Source of the DNA: Thalassospiraceae bacterium LMO-JJ14
GTDB lineage: Bacteria; Pseudomonadota; Alphaproteobacteria; Rhodospirillales; Casp-alpha2
NCBI GenBank assembly: GCA_021555105.2
Contig: CP134604.1
Location: 2,604,001 to 2,668,000 of the forward strand
Direction: 5' to 3'
Length of the DNA stretch: 64,000 nt
Shown here: positions 1 to 9,512 of the stretch, piece after piece
Position numbering within the stretch: position 1 is the first letter of the stretch
Layout: each line of letters begins with the position of its first letter
The notes under the pieces: generated by a model
Told to the model about the DNA's origin: nothing
The model's database searches: none
What the model saw: only the letters and a program-made list of their open reading frames with translations
Translations under genes and position numbers: made by a program

Positions 1-816
1 GGTGCCGTAAGCCCAGACTATCCCTATTTGGCGCTACTGGATGGTGATCAAAAATATTGGGCTGACAATATGCACTACAACCGTACCGGAGAGATGATAC
101 ACACGCTTATGAATAGCGTGGGTGCGCTTGATGGCGCTGCGCGCACCACAGCTCTTGCGTGGTGTATGGGGTTTGTTGCTCATGTGGTCACCGACATGAC
201 GATCCACCCTGTTGTTGAACTAAAGGTCGGGCCGTACGAAGGAAATGAAAGCGCACACCGCATCTGCGAAATGCACCAGGACGTTTTTATTTTCCAACGT
301 ATGAACATCGGAAGCCTAGGGCTTGCCGAGCACCTTGATAACGGTATTAAAAGATGCTCGTCGCCGGAAAACGACAACCTTTTGAATCCGATTATTCGCA
401 ACGTATGGTCGTCCGCTTTAACGGATATTTACCCGCAGACCGCGGACGAATTCGGCGCGCCACGAATTGATCTTTGGCACGAATGGTTTGTTCGGGCTGT
501 CGATAAAGTTGCGACCGAAGGCGGTGTCCTCGGACTAATTCCTCTTGCTCGCCACGTTGCGCAGGATGCTGGTATTGTCTACCCGCCCGCCGATGAAATC
601 GATACCGATGAATACATTGCGGCTCTCGCCACTCCTGAAGGCCCGATGGACTATTCGGATATTTTTGATAAGGCCATACACAATGTGCTGGAGGCATGGC
701 GCATTGTCGGCAATCACGTCATTCACGGCGATGTAGCCGGCAGCGAAATCTTTACTGAATGGAATCTCGACACCGGACGCGATGGTAATGGCGAGCTTGT
801 CTATTGGCAGGCATAG
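1..816 (+). CDS. Zinc-dependent phospholipase C-like protein, 5' end cut by window
   Basis: The reading frame is open from base 1 (GAVSPDYPYLALLDGD...), so the gene starts before the window; 271 residues are visible. The text SPDYPY, the helical stretch AWCMGFVAHVVTDMTIHPVVE (near residues 55-75) and scattered His/Asp residues resemble the zinc-dependent phospholipase C/S1-P1 nuclease fold, where His and Asp side chains bind zinc. A TTG at 28 could serve as a start, but the family-like residues upstream of it argue against that. The lipoprotein gene follows 19 bases after the stop and may be co-transcribed. The substrate cannot be told from the sequence. Family assignment is by motif recall and is moderately sure. 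Confidence 0.6.
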   Translation, partial: GAVSPDYPYLALLDGDQKYWADNMHYNRTGEMIHTLMNSVGALDGAARTTALAWCMGFVAHVVTDMTIHPVVELKVGPYEGNESAHRICEMHQDVFIFQRMNIGSLGLAEHLDNGIKRCSSPENDNLLNPIIRNVWSSALTDIYPQTADEFGAPRIDLWHEWFVRAVDKVATEGGVLGLIPLARHVAQDAGIVYPPADEIDTDEYIAALATPEGPMDYSDIFDKAIHNVLEAWRIVGNHVIHGDVAGSEIFTEWNLDTGRDGNGELVYWQA

Positions 817-835
817 AAAACTTGGAAATGGGCAA

Positions 836-1255
836 ATGAAACTGAAACAAAAAGTCTTGTTTTTAGCGCTATTGTTGCTGATTCCGCTGTCAGCCTGTGC
901 CGGGAATGTCGATGAAGAAACGATGTATACCTTATCCGGGCATCTGAAAAAGGTTTCGAAGGCACTCAATTCAGCCGTCGTATTTAAAAATGCACCAGAA
1001 GCTCTTAGCGGTCCGGAACTGTTAGATTTTGCGACCCGCCACGATCCCGCACTGCTGACCCCGTTCAATGACTTCACAATCCGTGTCAATCGCACAGGAA
1101 AAGCTTCAGGCTTGCTCGTTTGCGATGCCAAGGGGGAGCAGGCTTATCTGGAGGACACCTCCTGTACTTCGGCCTTTGATTCTCACCTTTGGCGCGATAC
1201 TCCCAATGCCGCTTGCGAATTCCACCTTGATATTGTTGCTCTCTGCGGTAACTAG
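836..1255 (+). CDS. Small lipoprotein, function unknown
   Basis: A 139-residue product begins MKLKQKVLFLALLLLIPLSAC, a classic type II signal peptide whose lipobox L-S-A-C puts the lipidated cysteine near residue 21. A longer frame from 782 exists, but its extra residues would precede the signal peptide, so the ATG at 836 is preferred. The mature part has several cysteines (CDAKGE, TSCTS, AACEF, ALCGN) that could form disulphides. It follows the phospholipase C-like gene closely and may share its transcript. I do not recognise a domain. Confidence 0.65.
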   Translation: MKLKQKVLFLALLLLIPLSACAGNVDEETMYTLSGHLKKVSKALNSAVVFKNAPEALSGPELLDFATRHDPALLTPFNDFTIRVNRTGKASGLLVCDAKGEQAYLEDTSCTSAFDSHLWRDTPNAACEFHLDIVALCGN

Positions 1256-1262
1256 CTGCGCT

Positions 1263-1688
1263 TTAATCCAGCGGCGGCACCTCGCGCTTGCCGCCGTCGG
1301 CATCGATGGCGACGAAGGTAAACGTCCCTTCCGTCACCTTGATGCGGTTTTCCGGTTTGCGGCCGCGCAGCACCCAGGCCGAAACCAGCACCGAAATCGA
1401 GGTCCGGCCGGTTCTGACGACCTCGGTGTAGCAGCACACCACATCGCCGACGAAAATCGGCCGGTGGAAGGTAAAGCCGTCGACGGCAACCGTTGCAACC
1501 CGGCCGTCGGCCCGGTTCCAGGCGGTAATGCCGCCGGCGATATCCATCTGCGCCATCACCCAGCCGCCGAAGATGTCGCCGGACGGGTTGGTATCGGCGG
1601 GCATCGCCAGGGTTCGGAGCGCGAGTTCGCCGCGCGGCTCTTCCTTGCTCGTTTCAGACGCCTTCTTCCGGGCTTTTTCTTCGCTCAT
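1263..1688 (-). CDS. Acyl-CoA thioesterase, hotdog fold, YciA-like
   Basis: The 141-residue protein carries the YciA/BACH hotdog pattern: TLAMPADTNPSGDIFGGWVM (about 25-44) with the catalytic-region Asp, followed by the helix DIAGGITAWN and the strand FHRPIFVGDVV. Members hydrolyse acyl-CoA thioesters in the cytoplasm. The ATG at 1688 is chosen because AAGGA lies about ten bases upstream on the minus strand; a longer frame to 1718 lacks this. The N-terminus is a short charged tail (EEKARKKASETSKEE). It is convergent with the lipoprotein gene and divergent from parE. Acyl-chain preference cannot be inferred. Confidence 0.85.
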   Translation of the reverse strand: MSEEKARKKASETSKEEPRGELALRTLAMPADTNPSGDIFGGWVMAQMDIAGGITAWNRADGRVATVAVDGFTFHRPIFVGDVVCCYTEVVRTGRTSISVLVSAWVLRGRKPENRIKVTEGTFTFVAIDADGGKREVPPLD

Positions 1689-1871
1689 ATGCTGGTTTTC
1701 CTTGATCCGGGCGTACACGAATGGTTAACAAAATATATACAAGATATGGGTGTCGATAAAGCCAAGATATACCTTATCATCCTTGAAGCGGCCTTTGTTG
1801 GCGCGTAAGGTGAGCGCAGACCGGCGCTTTTGGCAGCGCTCAGGATTTGTCATTGCGGGCGGAGACTTGAG

Positions 1872-4007
1872 ATGGAACGTAGTGGTGATATGGGCGACCT
1901 TTTCGGTGGCGAAAGCACGGCACCGGACACTGCGGAAGGCGCCAGGTCCCCTGACAAGTCCCCTGCGAAGACCGCCAACAAGGCTGAGAAGGCCATGAGC
2001 AAGAAAACCGCGAAAAGCTCCGCCAAGCCGGCTGCCGCAAGCGGCCGCACCAAGGACAGCTATACCGCCAACGACATCGAGGTGCTTGAGGGCCTGGAGC
2101 CGGTGCGCCATCGCCCCGGCATGTATATCGGCGGCACCGACGAACGCGCGCTGCACCATCTGGCGGCGGAAATCCTCGATAACTCCATGGACGAAGCTGT
2201 TGCCGGTCACGCGTCCCGCATCGAAATCGAACTCGACGCCGACTACCGCCTGACGATCCGCGACAACGGCCGCGGCATTCCGGTCGATCCGCACCCCAAA
2301 TTCAAGGACAAGTCGGCGCTTGAAGTAATCCTGACGACGCTGCATTCCGGCGGCAAGTTCGGCGGCGACGCGTATGCCACCTCGGGCGGTCTGCACGGGG
2401 TCGGTCTGTCCGTCGTCAATGCGCTGGCCGAACAACTGATCGTCGAGGTCTGCAAGGACAAGAAGCTGTGGACGCAAACCTATGAACGCGGCAAGCCGGT
2501 CAGCAAGCTGACCGACGGCGGCGCCGTTTCCAACCGCCGCGGCACGACCATTTCGTTTATGCCCGATCACCAGATTTTCGGCGCCGGCGCGCGCTTCAAG
2601 CCGTCGACCCTGTTCCGCATGGCGCGCTCCAAGGCTTACCTGTTCCGCGGCGTTGAAATCCGCTGGTCGGTCGACCCGAAGATCCTGAAAGCCGATGACA
2701 ACACGCCGGAAAGCGCGACCCTGCACTTCCCGGGCGGACTTGGCGACTATCTCGACTCGCTTTTGAAGACGCGCAAGACCCTGACGCAGACCCCGTTCGC
2801 CGGCGAAGCGACCTTCCCCGGCGAGGCCGGGCGCGTCGAATGGGCCGTCGCCTGGCCGGTCGACGAGGATGCGTTCTTCAATTCCTACTGCAACACCGTG
2901 CCGACGCCGCTCGGCGGCACGCACGAACTGGGCATGCGCGGCGCGCTGACCAAGGGGCTGCGTACCTATGGCGAGCTGACCAAGAACAAGCAGGCCGCCA
3001 AGCTGCAGGCCGAGGATGTGGTCGGCGGTGCCGACATCATGCTGTCGGTGTTCATCCGCGATCCGCAGTTCCAGGGCCAGACCAAGGAAAAGCTGTCGAC
3101 CGGCGATGCGCAACGGCTGGTCGAAAACTCCATCCGCGATCACTTCGATCACTGGCTGTCGGCGTCGCCGGAAATGGCCACGGCGTTGCTCGAACACGCC
3201 ATCGAGCGCGCCGAGCTCAGGCTCAAGAAACGCGACGACAAGCAGACCAAGCGGCAATCCGCGACGAGGCGCCTGCGCCTGCCGGGCAAGCTTGCCGACT
3301 GCGCCAATTCGACGCGCGACGGCACCGAACTGTTCATCGTCGAGGGTGACAGCGCCGGCGGCTCCGCCAAGCAGGGCCGCGACCGCAAGTTCCAGGCGAT
3401 CCTGCCGCTCCGGGGCAAGATCCTCAACGTCGCCAGCGCCACCGCCGACAAGCTCAAGGCCAACCAGGAACTGAACGACCTGATCGAGGCGCTCGGCTGC
3501 GGCACCGGCGACCGCTTCATCGCCGACGACCTGCGTTACGAGAAAATCATCATCATGACCGATGCCGACGTCGATGGCGCGCACATCGCTTCGCTGTTGA
3601 TGACGTTCTTCTATCAGGAAATGCCGGAGCTGATCGAACAGGGCTACCTGTACCTCGCCATGCCGCCGCTGTACCGGCTCAGCCAGGGCGGCAAGACCAT
3701 GTATGCGCGCGACGACGTGCACCGCGAAAAACTGATGGAAACCGAGTTCAAGGGCCGCGGCAAGGTCGAGGTCTCGCGCTTCAAGGGCCTGGGTGAAATG
3801 CCGCCGGCGCAGCTCAAGGAAACCACCATGGCGCCCGCCAACCGGACCCTGATCCGCGTCACCGTGCCGGGCCAGCATACCGACGATGAAAAGATCGAGG
3901 CCAAGGCCACGGCCCGGCTTGTCGAGCAACTGATGGGCAAGAAACCGGAACTGCGCTTCAACTATATCCAGGAGCATGCCCGCTTCGTCGAGGATATCGA
4001 TATCTAG
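1872..4007 (+). CDS. parE: DNA topoisomerase IV subunit B
   Basis: The 711-residue ATPase subunit of topoisomerase IV decatenates replicated chromosomes with ParC. The GHKL ATPase domain shows EILDNSMDEA (about 100-109), DNGRGIP (about 131) and the lid GGLHGVGLSVVNAL. A transducer domain follows, then the Toprim region with EGDSAGGSA (about 491) and MTDADVDGAH (about 563). The C-terminus is short, with no extra GyrB-type insert, and this favours ParE over GyrB. The ATG at 1872 has GGAG at 1861; the first 60 residues are a Lys/Ala/Pro-rich tail. parC is not nearby. Confidence 0.93.
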   Translation: MERSGDMGDLFGGESTAPDTAEGARSPDKSPAKTANKAEKAMSKKTAKSSAKPAAASGRTKDSYTANDIEVLEGLEPVRHRPGMYIGGTDERALHHLAAEILDNSMDEAVAGHASRIEIELDADYRLTIRDNGRGIPVDPHPKFKDKSALEVILTTLHSGGKFGGDAYATSGGLHGVGLSVVNALAEQLIVEVCKDKKLWTQTYERGKPVSKLTDGGAVSNRRGTTISFMPDHQIFGAGARFKPSTLFRMARSKAYLFRGVEIRWSVDPKILKADDNTPESATLHFPGGLGDYLDSLLKTRKTLTQTPFAGEATFPGEAGRVEWAVAWPVDEDAFFNSYCNTVPTPLGGTHELGMRGALTKGLRTYGELTKNKQAAKLQAEDVVGGADIMLSVFIRDPQFQGQTKEKLSTGDAQRLVENSIRDHFDHWLSASPEMATALLEHAIERAELRLKKRDDKQTKRQSATRRLRLPGKLADCANSTRDGTELFIVEGDSAGGSAKQGRDRKFQAILPLRGKILNVASATADKLKANQELNDLIEALGCGTGDRFIADDLRYEKIIIMTDADVDGAHIASLLMTFFYQEMPELIEQGYLYLAMPPLYRLSQGGKTMYARDDVHREKLMETEFKGRGKVEVSRFKGLGEMPPAQLKETTMAPANRTLIRVTVPGQHTDDEKIEAKATARLVEQLMGKKPELRFNYIQEHARFVEDIDI

Positions 4008-4106
4008 AAACGGCTCGTCAGCCGCTTATCCATTCACCGTCATCCTTCGGAACCTGATTTGGCATTATGCGAAGGCGCACTACGTCTCGAAGCATGAGGC
4101 ACGCCC

Positions 4107-4562
4107 CTACCCGCCGGTGCGCGACAGGTTTTCCGTCCACACGTGTTCGAGTTGCTTCAAGGCCTCGCAGACGGCTTCCGTCTCCAGCGATGCGCCCAGG
4201 GCTTCGCGGTACTGACGGGCGTGGCTTTCCTCGCCTGCGCGAACCGCGGCGATCGCCCTTTTCGCCTTGTCGGTCGGAATGACCGTGACCGAACGTCGGT
4301 CGTGCTTGGTCGGCTTTTGCTTGAGATAGCCAAGCTCGGTGAGCTTGCGCAGGTTATACGATACGTTGGAGCCGAGATAATAGCCGCGCTCGACCAGATC
4401 GCGCACCGCGATTTCGCTCTCGCCGACATTGGCTAGCAAAAGCGCCTGAACGCCGTTCAGATCGTGGATGTCGGCGCGGGTCAGTTCGGCCCGGACGACG
4501 TCAAGCAGCCGGCGGTGCAGACGCTCGACAAGATGTGTCAGTTCCCGATATGCAATACTCAA
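4107..4562 (-). CDS. MarR-family regulator, LdtR-like
   Basis: A 151-residue winged-helix repressor/activator. The central part (VQALLLANVGESEIAV, RGYYLGSNVSYNLRKLTELG, DRRSV) closely follows LdtR of alphaproteobacteria, which controls an L,D-transpeptidase and cell-wall stress genes in Liberibacter. A TTG start at 4562 is chosen because AGGAG sits eight bases upstream and the homologous region begins just after it; no ATG in frame fits. It is divergent from the fumarylacetoacetate hydrolase-family gene with about 150 bases between them, but there is no L,D-transpeptidase in this window, so its targets are unknown. Confidence 0.85.
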   Translation of the reverse strand: MSIAYRELTHLVERLHRRLLDVVRAELTRADIHDLNGVQALLLANVGESEIAVRDLVERGYYLGSNVSYNLRKLTELGYLKQKPTKHDRRSVTVIPTDKAKRAIAAVRAGEESHARQYREALGASLETEAVCEALKQLEHVWTENLSRTGG

Positions 4563-4712
4563 AGCTGTAACTCCTGGTTGTTCCCGCCGGAGTACGACGA
4601 AATCCTTGAAACGAGTATGATTTTCATCACTTTTGATAAAAAATTCAGTGTTGCATGGACGTACCCTGCCGCCCGTCATATGCTCTGAAAAAACAAACGG
4701 AGTGTGATCCTT

Positions 4713-5555
4713 ATGAAATTCGTGAGATTCGGCAAACCCGGTGCCGAAAAGCCTGGCCTGATCGACAATGACGGCCATATCCGCGATCTGAGCGATCAGG
4801 TCGACGACCTTGCCGGAGCCTCGCTCGACCCCGACCGCCTCGCCCGCCTCGCCAAGCTGGATCAGGAAAAACTACCGCTGGTCGGCAACGATGTGCGTAT
4901 CGGTGCGCCCATCGGCGATATCCGCCAGGTCGTCTGTATCGGCCTCAACTATTCCGATCATGCCGCCGAGCTGGACATGCCGTTGCCCGCCGAGCCGGTA
5001 ATCTTTTTGAAATCGCCCTACGCCATCACCGGCCCGTTCGACGATATCGCCATGCCGCCGGGATCGACCAAGACCGACTGGGAAATCGAACTGACCATCG
5101 TGATCGGCAAGAAGGCCGAGGAAATCAACCGTGCCGATGCCATGAACTACGTCGCCGGCTTCACCATCATGAACGACATTTCAGAACGCGCCTGGCAACT
5201 CGAAGGCACCGGCCAGTGGACCAAAGGCAAAAGTTACCGTGGCTTTGCCCCGCTCGGACCGTGGCTTGTCACGCCCGACGACATTACCGATGTGCAAAAC
5301 CTCAATATGTGGCTCGATGTCGACAAGGCGCGCATGCAGGAAGGCTCGACCAAGACCATGATCTTCGACGTCGGCCACATTGTCGCTTTCGTTTCGGAAC
5401 GCATTACGCTGATGCCGGGCGATATCATCGCCACAGGCACACCGCCGGGTGTCGGGTCCGGCATGAAACCGCCCCGCTTCCTGAAACCGGGCAGCAACAT
5501 GAGCTTCGGGATCGAGGGACTGGGCGAACAGCGCCACAAGATGTTGGGCGGCTGA
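4713..5555 (+). CDS. Fumarylacetoacetate hydrolase-family protein
   Basis: The 280-residue protein has the FAH fold used by ureidoglycolate lyases, acylpyruvases and catechol-pathway isomerase/hydrolases. Visible family motifs are CIGLNYSDHAAE (about 79-90), FLKSPYAITGP, the metal-binding strand TDWEIELTIVIGKKAEEIN and the C-terminal GDIIATGTPPGVGSG. The ATG at 4713 is preceded by ACGGAG. It is convergent with the hydroxypyruvate isomerase-like gene 35 bases away. The exact substrate among the FAH superfamily cannot be decided from sequence alone. Confidence 0.85.
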   Translation: MKFVRFGKPGAEKPGLIDNDGHIRDLSDQVDDLAGASLDPDRLARLAKLDQEKLPLVGNDVRIGAPIGDIRQVVCIGLNYSDHAAELDMPLPAEPVIFLKSPYAITGPFDDIAMPPGSTKTDWEIELTIVIGKKAEEINRADAMNYVAGFTIMNDISERAWQLEGTGQWTKGKSYRGFAPLGPWLVTPDDITDVQNLNMWLDVDKARMQEGSTKTMIFDVGHIVAFVSERITLMPGDIIATGTPPGVGSGMKPPRFLKPGSNMSFGIEGLGEQRHKMLGG

Positions 5556-5590
5556 CGAAGGCGTCAGGCAGCCGCGGCCGCTGATCCGGC

Positions 5591-6376
5591 TTAAACGCCG
5601 ATCCCGTAACGCGATGCCCAGTGCAGACCGGCCAGCGTGCCGTTGGCGGGATTGTATTCGCAGCCGATGGCGCCCGAGTAACCGAGCATGTCGGCAAGTT
5701 CGATGAACGCCCCCATGTCATAACAGCCTTCGGCAATCGGCTCGGCACGGCCGGGATAGCCGGCGATCTGGATGTGCGCGATCACGTCGAGATTGGCGCG
5801 CAACCCTTCCATCGGGTCCTCTTCGTTCATCAGCGCGTGATAGGCGTCATACTGCAAAAGGATATTCTGCTCGCCGATCATCGCGATCATGGCCCGCGCC
5901 TGCGCGGTCCATTGCAGCAGATAGCCGGGTACATCGATGCCGTTGATCGGCTCGATGACGATGCCGATCCCTGCCGCCCCGGCGGTCTGTGCGGCCACCC
6001 GAAGATTTTCCGCATAGGTCGCGGTGGCGATTTCGCGTTCGTCATCATCGACGATGCCGGCCATCACGTGAATGCGCGGGCATTGCAGTTCGCGGGCATA
6101 GGCCAGTGCCAGCAGGATACTGTCGCGAAAATCGTCGATCCGCCCGGGCAGCGCCGCAAGGCCTCGCTCGCCATTCGATCTGTCGCCGCTGGGCGCGTTG
6201 ATCAGCGCCATCCGCAGCCCGTTGTCATCAAGCACGCGTTTCAGCTGCGTTGCGTCCAGATCATAGGGGAACTGGTATTCGACGAGCCTGAACCCGGCCT
6301 CTGCGGCGGCCTTGAAGCGCTGCATCGGCGGCAGTTCCGTAAACATGTACATCAGATTGGCACACAGCAGCGGCAT
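5591..6376 (-). CDS. hyi: Hydroxypyruvate isomerase-family TIM-barrel enzyme
   Basis: A 261-residue TIM barrel of the Hyi/xylose-isomerase-like family, which interconverts hydroxypyruvate and tartronate semialdehyde in glyoxylate metabolism. Diagnostic stretches are CANLMYMFTELP at the N-terminus, GIVIEPINGIDVPGYLL with the metal-binding Glu, LLQYDAYHALMNEEDP, HIQIAGYPGRAEP and GCEYNPANGT. The start at 6376 matches family N-termini (MPLLCANLM). It is the last gene of a minus-strand operon, five bases after the ELM1-family gene. No other glyoxylate-pathway gene is adjacent, so the isomerase assignment is by family. Confidence 0.85.
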   Translation of the reverse strand: MPLLCANLMYMFTELPPMQRFKAAAEAGFRLVEYQFPYDLDATQLKRVLDDNGLRMALINAPSGDRSNGERGLAALPGRIDDFRDSILLALAYARELQCPRIHVMAGIVDDDEREIATATYAENLRVAAQTAGAAGIGIVIEPINGIDVPGYLLQWTAQARAMIAMIGEQNILLQYDAYHALMNEEDPMEGLRANLDVIAHIQIAGYPGRAEPIAEGCYDMGAFIELADMLGYSGAIGCEYNPANGTLAGLHWASRYGIGV

Positions 6377-6381
6377 CCGTT

Positions 6382-7380
6382 TCACTCCAACAGGCCGCGC
6401 GCATAAATCGCTGCGGCAATCTCGGTGGCACTGTCCAGCGGCGCCGGGCTCCAGTCGAGCGACAATCTGCCGTCGAACATGCGGGCATGGCCGCCGCGGC
6501 ACAGGTTTTCGTGCAGGCGGGCGTGCTTTTCAGTGATCAGCCCCGGTGGCGCGTAGATATAGACGGGCTTAGAGGTGGCCACGGCCTCCGAACACATGGA
6601 CACTGACTCGCCGGTCACGATCACCGCATCGGCCATCGCCAGGTAGCCCGGATACGGATTCTCGCCGCCCTGATCCCAGTGATACAGCCGGTGCGGCCCC
6701 TGCAGGGATTGCTGGACCGCACTGATGGCGTCGCCGGTACGGCGGCTGGTCGTGACCATCAGGCTGCCGCCGAGCGCTGCGGCGGCATCGCTGGCGGCGG
6801 TGCACAGCATCCGCGCCATCGCCGGCGTAAAGGCGCGTCTGCGCGTGGCGCCGCCAATGAGCAAGGCAATGCGCGGGCGCGGCAGGTCATCGACCTGGGC
6901 ATGCCATTGTGCGCGGGCCCGGTCGAGCATTTCGCCGCTCATACGGTGCGGCGCGGCGCTGATATTCAGGGTATTCGCCCCCGTTTGCACACCCTTGTCA
7001 TGTGCGGGCCGGCAAATCAGGTCGAAATCCGGATCGGCGCTGCCGGGATCCATGATTTGCACCAGTTTCGCGGCCCCGTCGCTTTGCCGTTTGATCCAGC
7101 GCGCCACCGGCGCCGTGCGGCGGCCTGCGGCGATGACGAGTTTCGGCCACGGCGCATGCAGCAAGGCCCTGGATTGCGCATCCAGTCCGGAAATTGAGGC
7201 CCCCAGAACCACGTTCGGCAGGCGCGCCATCATCGCATATCGTATTTCAATGCTGCGGAACGGCTTTCCCGATTGCCCGGCCAGCCGCTCGGCCACACCC
7301 AGCGCCTGCGCCCGGTTGCCGGCGCGGTCGTCGAGCAGCACCCAGATATCGGCGTCATCGCGCACGCAGGAATTCCTCAT
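6382..7380 (-). CDS. Mitochondrial-fission ELM1-family protein
   Basis: The 332-residue protein matches the ELM1 family (named after a plant mitochondrial fission factor; bacterial members look like nucleotide-sugar glycosyltransferases). Seen features are WVLLDDRAGNRAQALGVAE at the start, KLVIAAGRRTAPVARWIK, QIMDPGS, and the GT-B-like donor site PGYLAMADAVIVTGESVSM followed by SEAVATSKPVYIYAP. It overlaps the end of the upstream TPR-sulfotransferase gene by 26 bases and leads the isomerase gene by five. A role in surface glycan modification would fit the sulfotransferase neighbour, but this is inference. Confidence 0.75.
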   Translation of the reverse strand: MRNSCVRDDADIWVLLDDRAGNRAQALGVAERLAGQSGKPFRSIEIRYAMMARLPNVVLGASISGLDAQSRALLHAPWPKLVIAAGRRTAPVARWIKRQSDGAAKLVQIMDPGSADPDFDLICRPAHDKGVQTGANTLNISAAPHRMSGEMLDRARAQWHAQVDDLPRPRIALLIGGATRRRAFTPAMARMLCTAASDAAAALGGSLMVTTSRRTGDAISAVQQSLQGPHRLYHWDQGGENPYPGYLAMADAVIVTGESVSMCSEAVATSKPVYIYAPPGLITEKHARLHENLCRGGHARMFDGRLSLDWSPAPLDSATEIAAAIYARGLLE

Positions 7381-9361
7381 AATTTCGCCAGCGCCCGACA
7401 GCGCTTTTATAGATCGGCTTGCGGACCTGCCAATTCGACGCCGTCAGCACCGTCACCAGTTTCTCGTGCGGTCTGGTCACGGCATCGTTCCAGGGTAAAC
7501 CGGTAAATTCCAGCAGCTTGCGCGCGGCGGCTTCGGGATCATCGACAAGGTCCTCATACGCAACCTCGTGAATACCGATGCCGAGGGTTTCGTGCCAGTG
7601 CGCCATGATCCGTGCCTCGGCGGCGGCATAGCGGCGGATATTGTCGATGCTCGACGCCCAATCCAACCCGCCGCTGTGGAAGTTCTGGAAATAGCACGAT
7701 AACTCGACATCACGCACATCTCGGCGGCAATGAATGATTTTCGCCTTCGGGAACATCAACTGGACGAGGCCCAGGAAAAAGACGTTCTGCGGCGTCTTGT
7801 CGGTGACACGGCGGCCGTCCAGGGGCTTGACCGGCAAGCGCGCCAGATAGGTATCGGCAAGGCTTCTGATTTCGACGCCGGACATATCCGGCACACCGTC
7901 CGGATAATGATCCGGCAATCCGCTCAGGATATCGACCTCGCCAACCCCTTGAACATCGGGATGCTGTGCCAGCATCTGCTCGACCAGCGTGGTCCCGGAT
8001 CGCGGCATCCCGCAGATGAAGATCATTTCCGCTTCGGCATCGCCATGACCTTCAAGTGATTCCAGAGTTTTTTTGTCTATTATATTGATTACTTTAGATA
8101 TTTCCTGATCGAATTCTTCAGGGTCGAAGGCCGCGTCGACTTTTTCCGCCAGCCGCATGCGGCGCTCGTTCGCCATTTCATAGGCCTTGAACGCGGCCGC
8201 GTAATTGCCCTTCGCATCCTCGGCGCTGCCGAGCGCAAACAGGAACGCAAGCCGGTCCTCTTCGGGCAGGCGCGAGTCGCCGGTGCGATCGCGCAGCACC
8301 TTCATGTCATCGTCGGAAAGGTCGGCGCCCTTGGCTTCGGCGATATTCATCCATGCCTCGCCCAGCGACGGGCGTATTTCGACGGCCCGGCGAAAGCGCC
8401 GCTCAGCGTCTTCCAGCCGCCCCTGAGACAAAAGCACGATGCCCAGCCCCAACGCCGCTTCGGCAAATGCCGGATGACGTTCCAGAACGTCCTGATAGGC
8501 CGCTTCCGCGCCTTTGGCGTCACCGGCCTTGAAGCGTGCGCCGGCCAGGTTGGCACGGGCTTCCGGATAGATCTCGCGTCGCTGCACCGCATCCTCGAAC
8601 GCCTTGATGGCGCCCGGAATATCCCCCAGCTGCAGGCGCACGTTGCCGAGCGCGTTATGCGCCTCGGCATAGCCCTGATCGATGCCGATCGCTTCCATGC
8701 ACTGCTGCTCGGCCGCCGCCAGTTCACCGACATGGCGCAACGCCACGGCGAGGTTGGTTTTCGCCATAACGTTCTCGGGCCAGGCCTTGACGGCCTCGGC
8801 AAAACTCTCGGCGGCGGAAATATAATCCCCGGCGCGGAACCACATGTTGCCGAGGGAAATCAGTGCATCGGCATAGCCCGGCTTCAGGTCGATCGCCTTG
8901 ACCAGCGCCTCGCGGGCATCCGCGATCTTACCCTGCGCCTCAAGCGCGACACCAAGGTTGCAATACGCTTCCGCCATATCGGGCGCGCGTTCGATCACGT
9001 AACGCGCCGACGCTTCGGCTTCCATCGGCCGGCCGCACAGGTTCATGATGGCCGCACAGTTGGCGTGAATAGAGGTGTCATCCTCGTCGAGCAACGAGGC
9101 CTTGAGAATCGAATCGCCGGCTTCGGTAATGCGCCCCGCATTCAGGTCGATCATCGCCTGCAGATACCACGCCCGGGCGTTATCGGGGTCCAGCGACAGG
9201 GCTTCCTGCAACGCCGCCACCGCCGCCGCGCTGTCACCGCCCTCGAGACGCTTCTCGGCCGCACGGACCCGTGCCTTGGCCGTATTCACGGCCTTTGCGG
9301 TACTCGCTCCCGCACTGCCTTCGCCGAGGCTTTCCAGGCGGCGTCGCTCGTGACGGTTCAT
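7355..9361 (-). CDS. TPR-repeat sulfotransferase
   Basis: The 668-residue protein has about ten tetratricopeptide repeats (roughly 35-400; typical units ALSLDPDNARAW, AIDLKPGYADAL) fused to a sulfotransferase domain. The 3'-phosphoadenosine 5'-phosphosulfate-binding loop GMPRSGTTLVEQML lies at about 451-464, with HCRRDVRDVELSC further on as the 3'-phosphate site. Such fusions resemble tyrosylprotein- or glycan-sulfotransferases. It opens a three-gene minus-strand operon with the ELM1-like and isomerase genes. The acceptor is unknown; sulfation of a surface polymer or protein is inferred. Confidence 0.88.
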   Translation of the reverse strand: MNRHERRRLESLGEGSAGASTAKAVNTAKARVRAAEKRLEGGDSAAAVAALQEALSLDPDNARAWYLQAMIDLNAGRITEAGDSILKASLLDEDDTSIHANCAAIMNLCGRPMEAEASARYVIERAPDMAEAYCNLGVALEAQGKIADAREALVKAIDLKPGYADALISLGNMWFRAGDYISAAESFAEAVKAWPENVMAKTNLAVALRHVGELAAAEQQCMEAIGIDQGYAEAHNALGNVRLQLGDIPGAIKAFEDAVQRREIYPEARANLAGARFKAGDAKGAEAAYQDVLERHPAFAEAALGLGIVLLSQGRLEDAERRFRRAVEIRPSLGEAWMNIAEAKGADLSDDDMKVLRDRTGDSRLPEEDRLAFLFALGSAEDAKGNYAAAFKAYEMANERRMRLAEKVDAAFDPEEFDQEISKVINIIDKKTLESLEGHGDAEAEMIFICGMPRSGTTLVEQMLAQHPDVQGVGEVDILSGLPDHYPDGVPDMSGVEIRSLADTYLARLPVKPLDGRRVTDKTPQNVFFLGLVQLMFPKAKIIHCRRDVRDVELSCYFQNFHSGGLDWASSIDNIRRYAAAEARIMAHWHETLGIGIHEVAYEDLVDDPEAAARKLLEFTGLPWNDAVTRPHEKLVTVLTASNWQVRKPIYKSAVGRWRNYEEFLRAR

Positions 9362-9512
9362 TTAAGTCTCCCTGCCATGACCATTGGGATGGCGCTCCGG
9401 AAGGGGCAAGTCAACGTCAGATTGTTTTTGCCCGACGAAGTGCTTAAAACCAACCTCAACACATCCACTGAACAATCTCTGGTTATCATCTGGCGCATAG
9501 AACGGGAAAAGC

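Noticed and set aside
1725-3977. 750-codon open frame on the minus strand opposite parE
   Set aside because: It is the antisense shadow of parE; its translation is low-complexity (Arg/Gly/Ala/Leu-rich) with no family match, while the plus strand encodes a perfect ParE.
5621-6406. Plus-strand open frame opposite the hydroxypyruvate isomerase-like gene
   Set aside because: High G+C makes antisense frames stay open; the minus-strand protein has clear family motifs.
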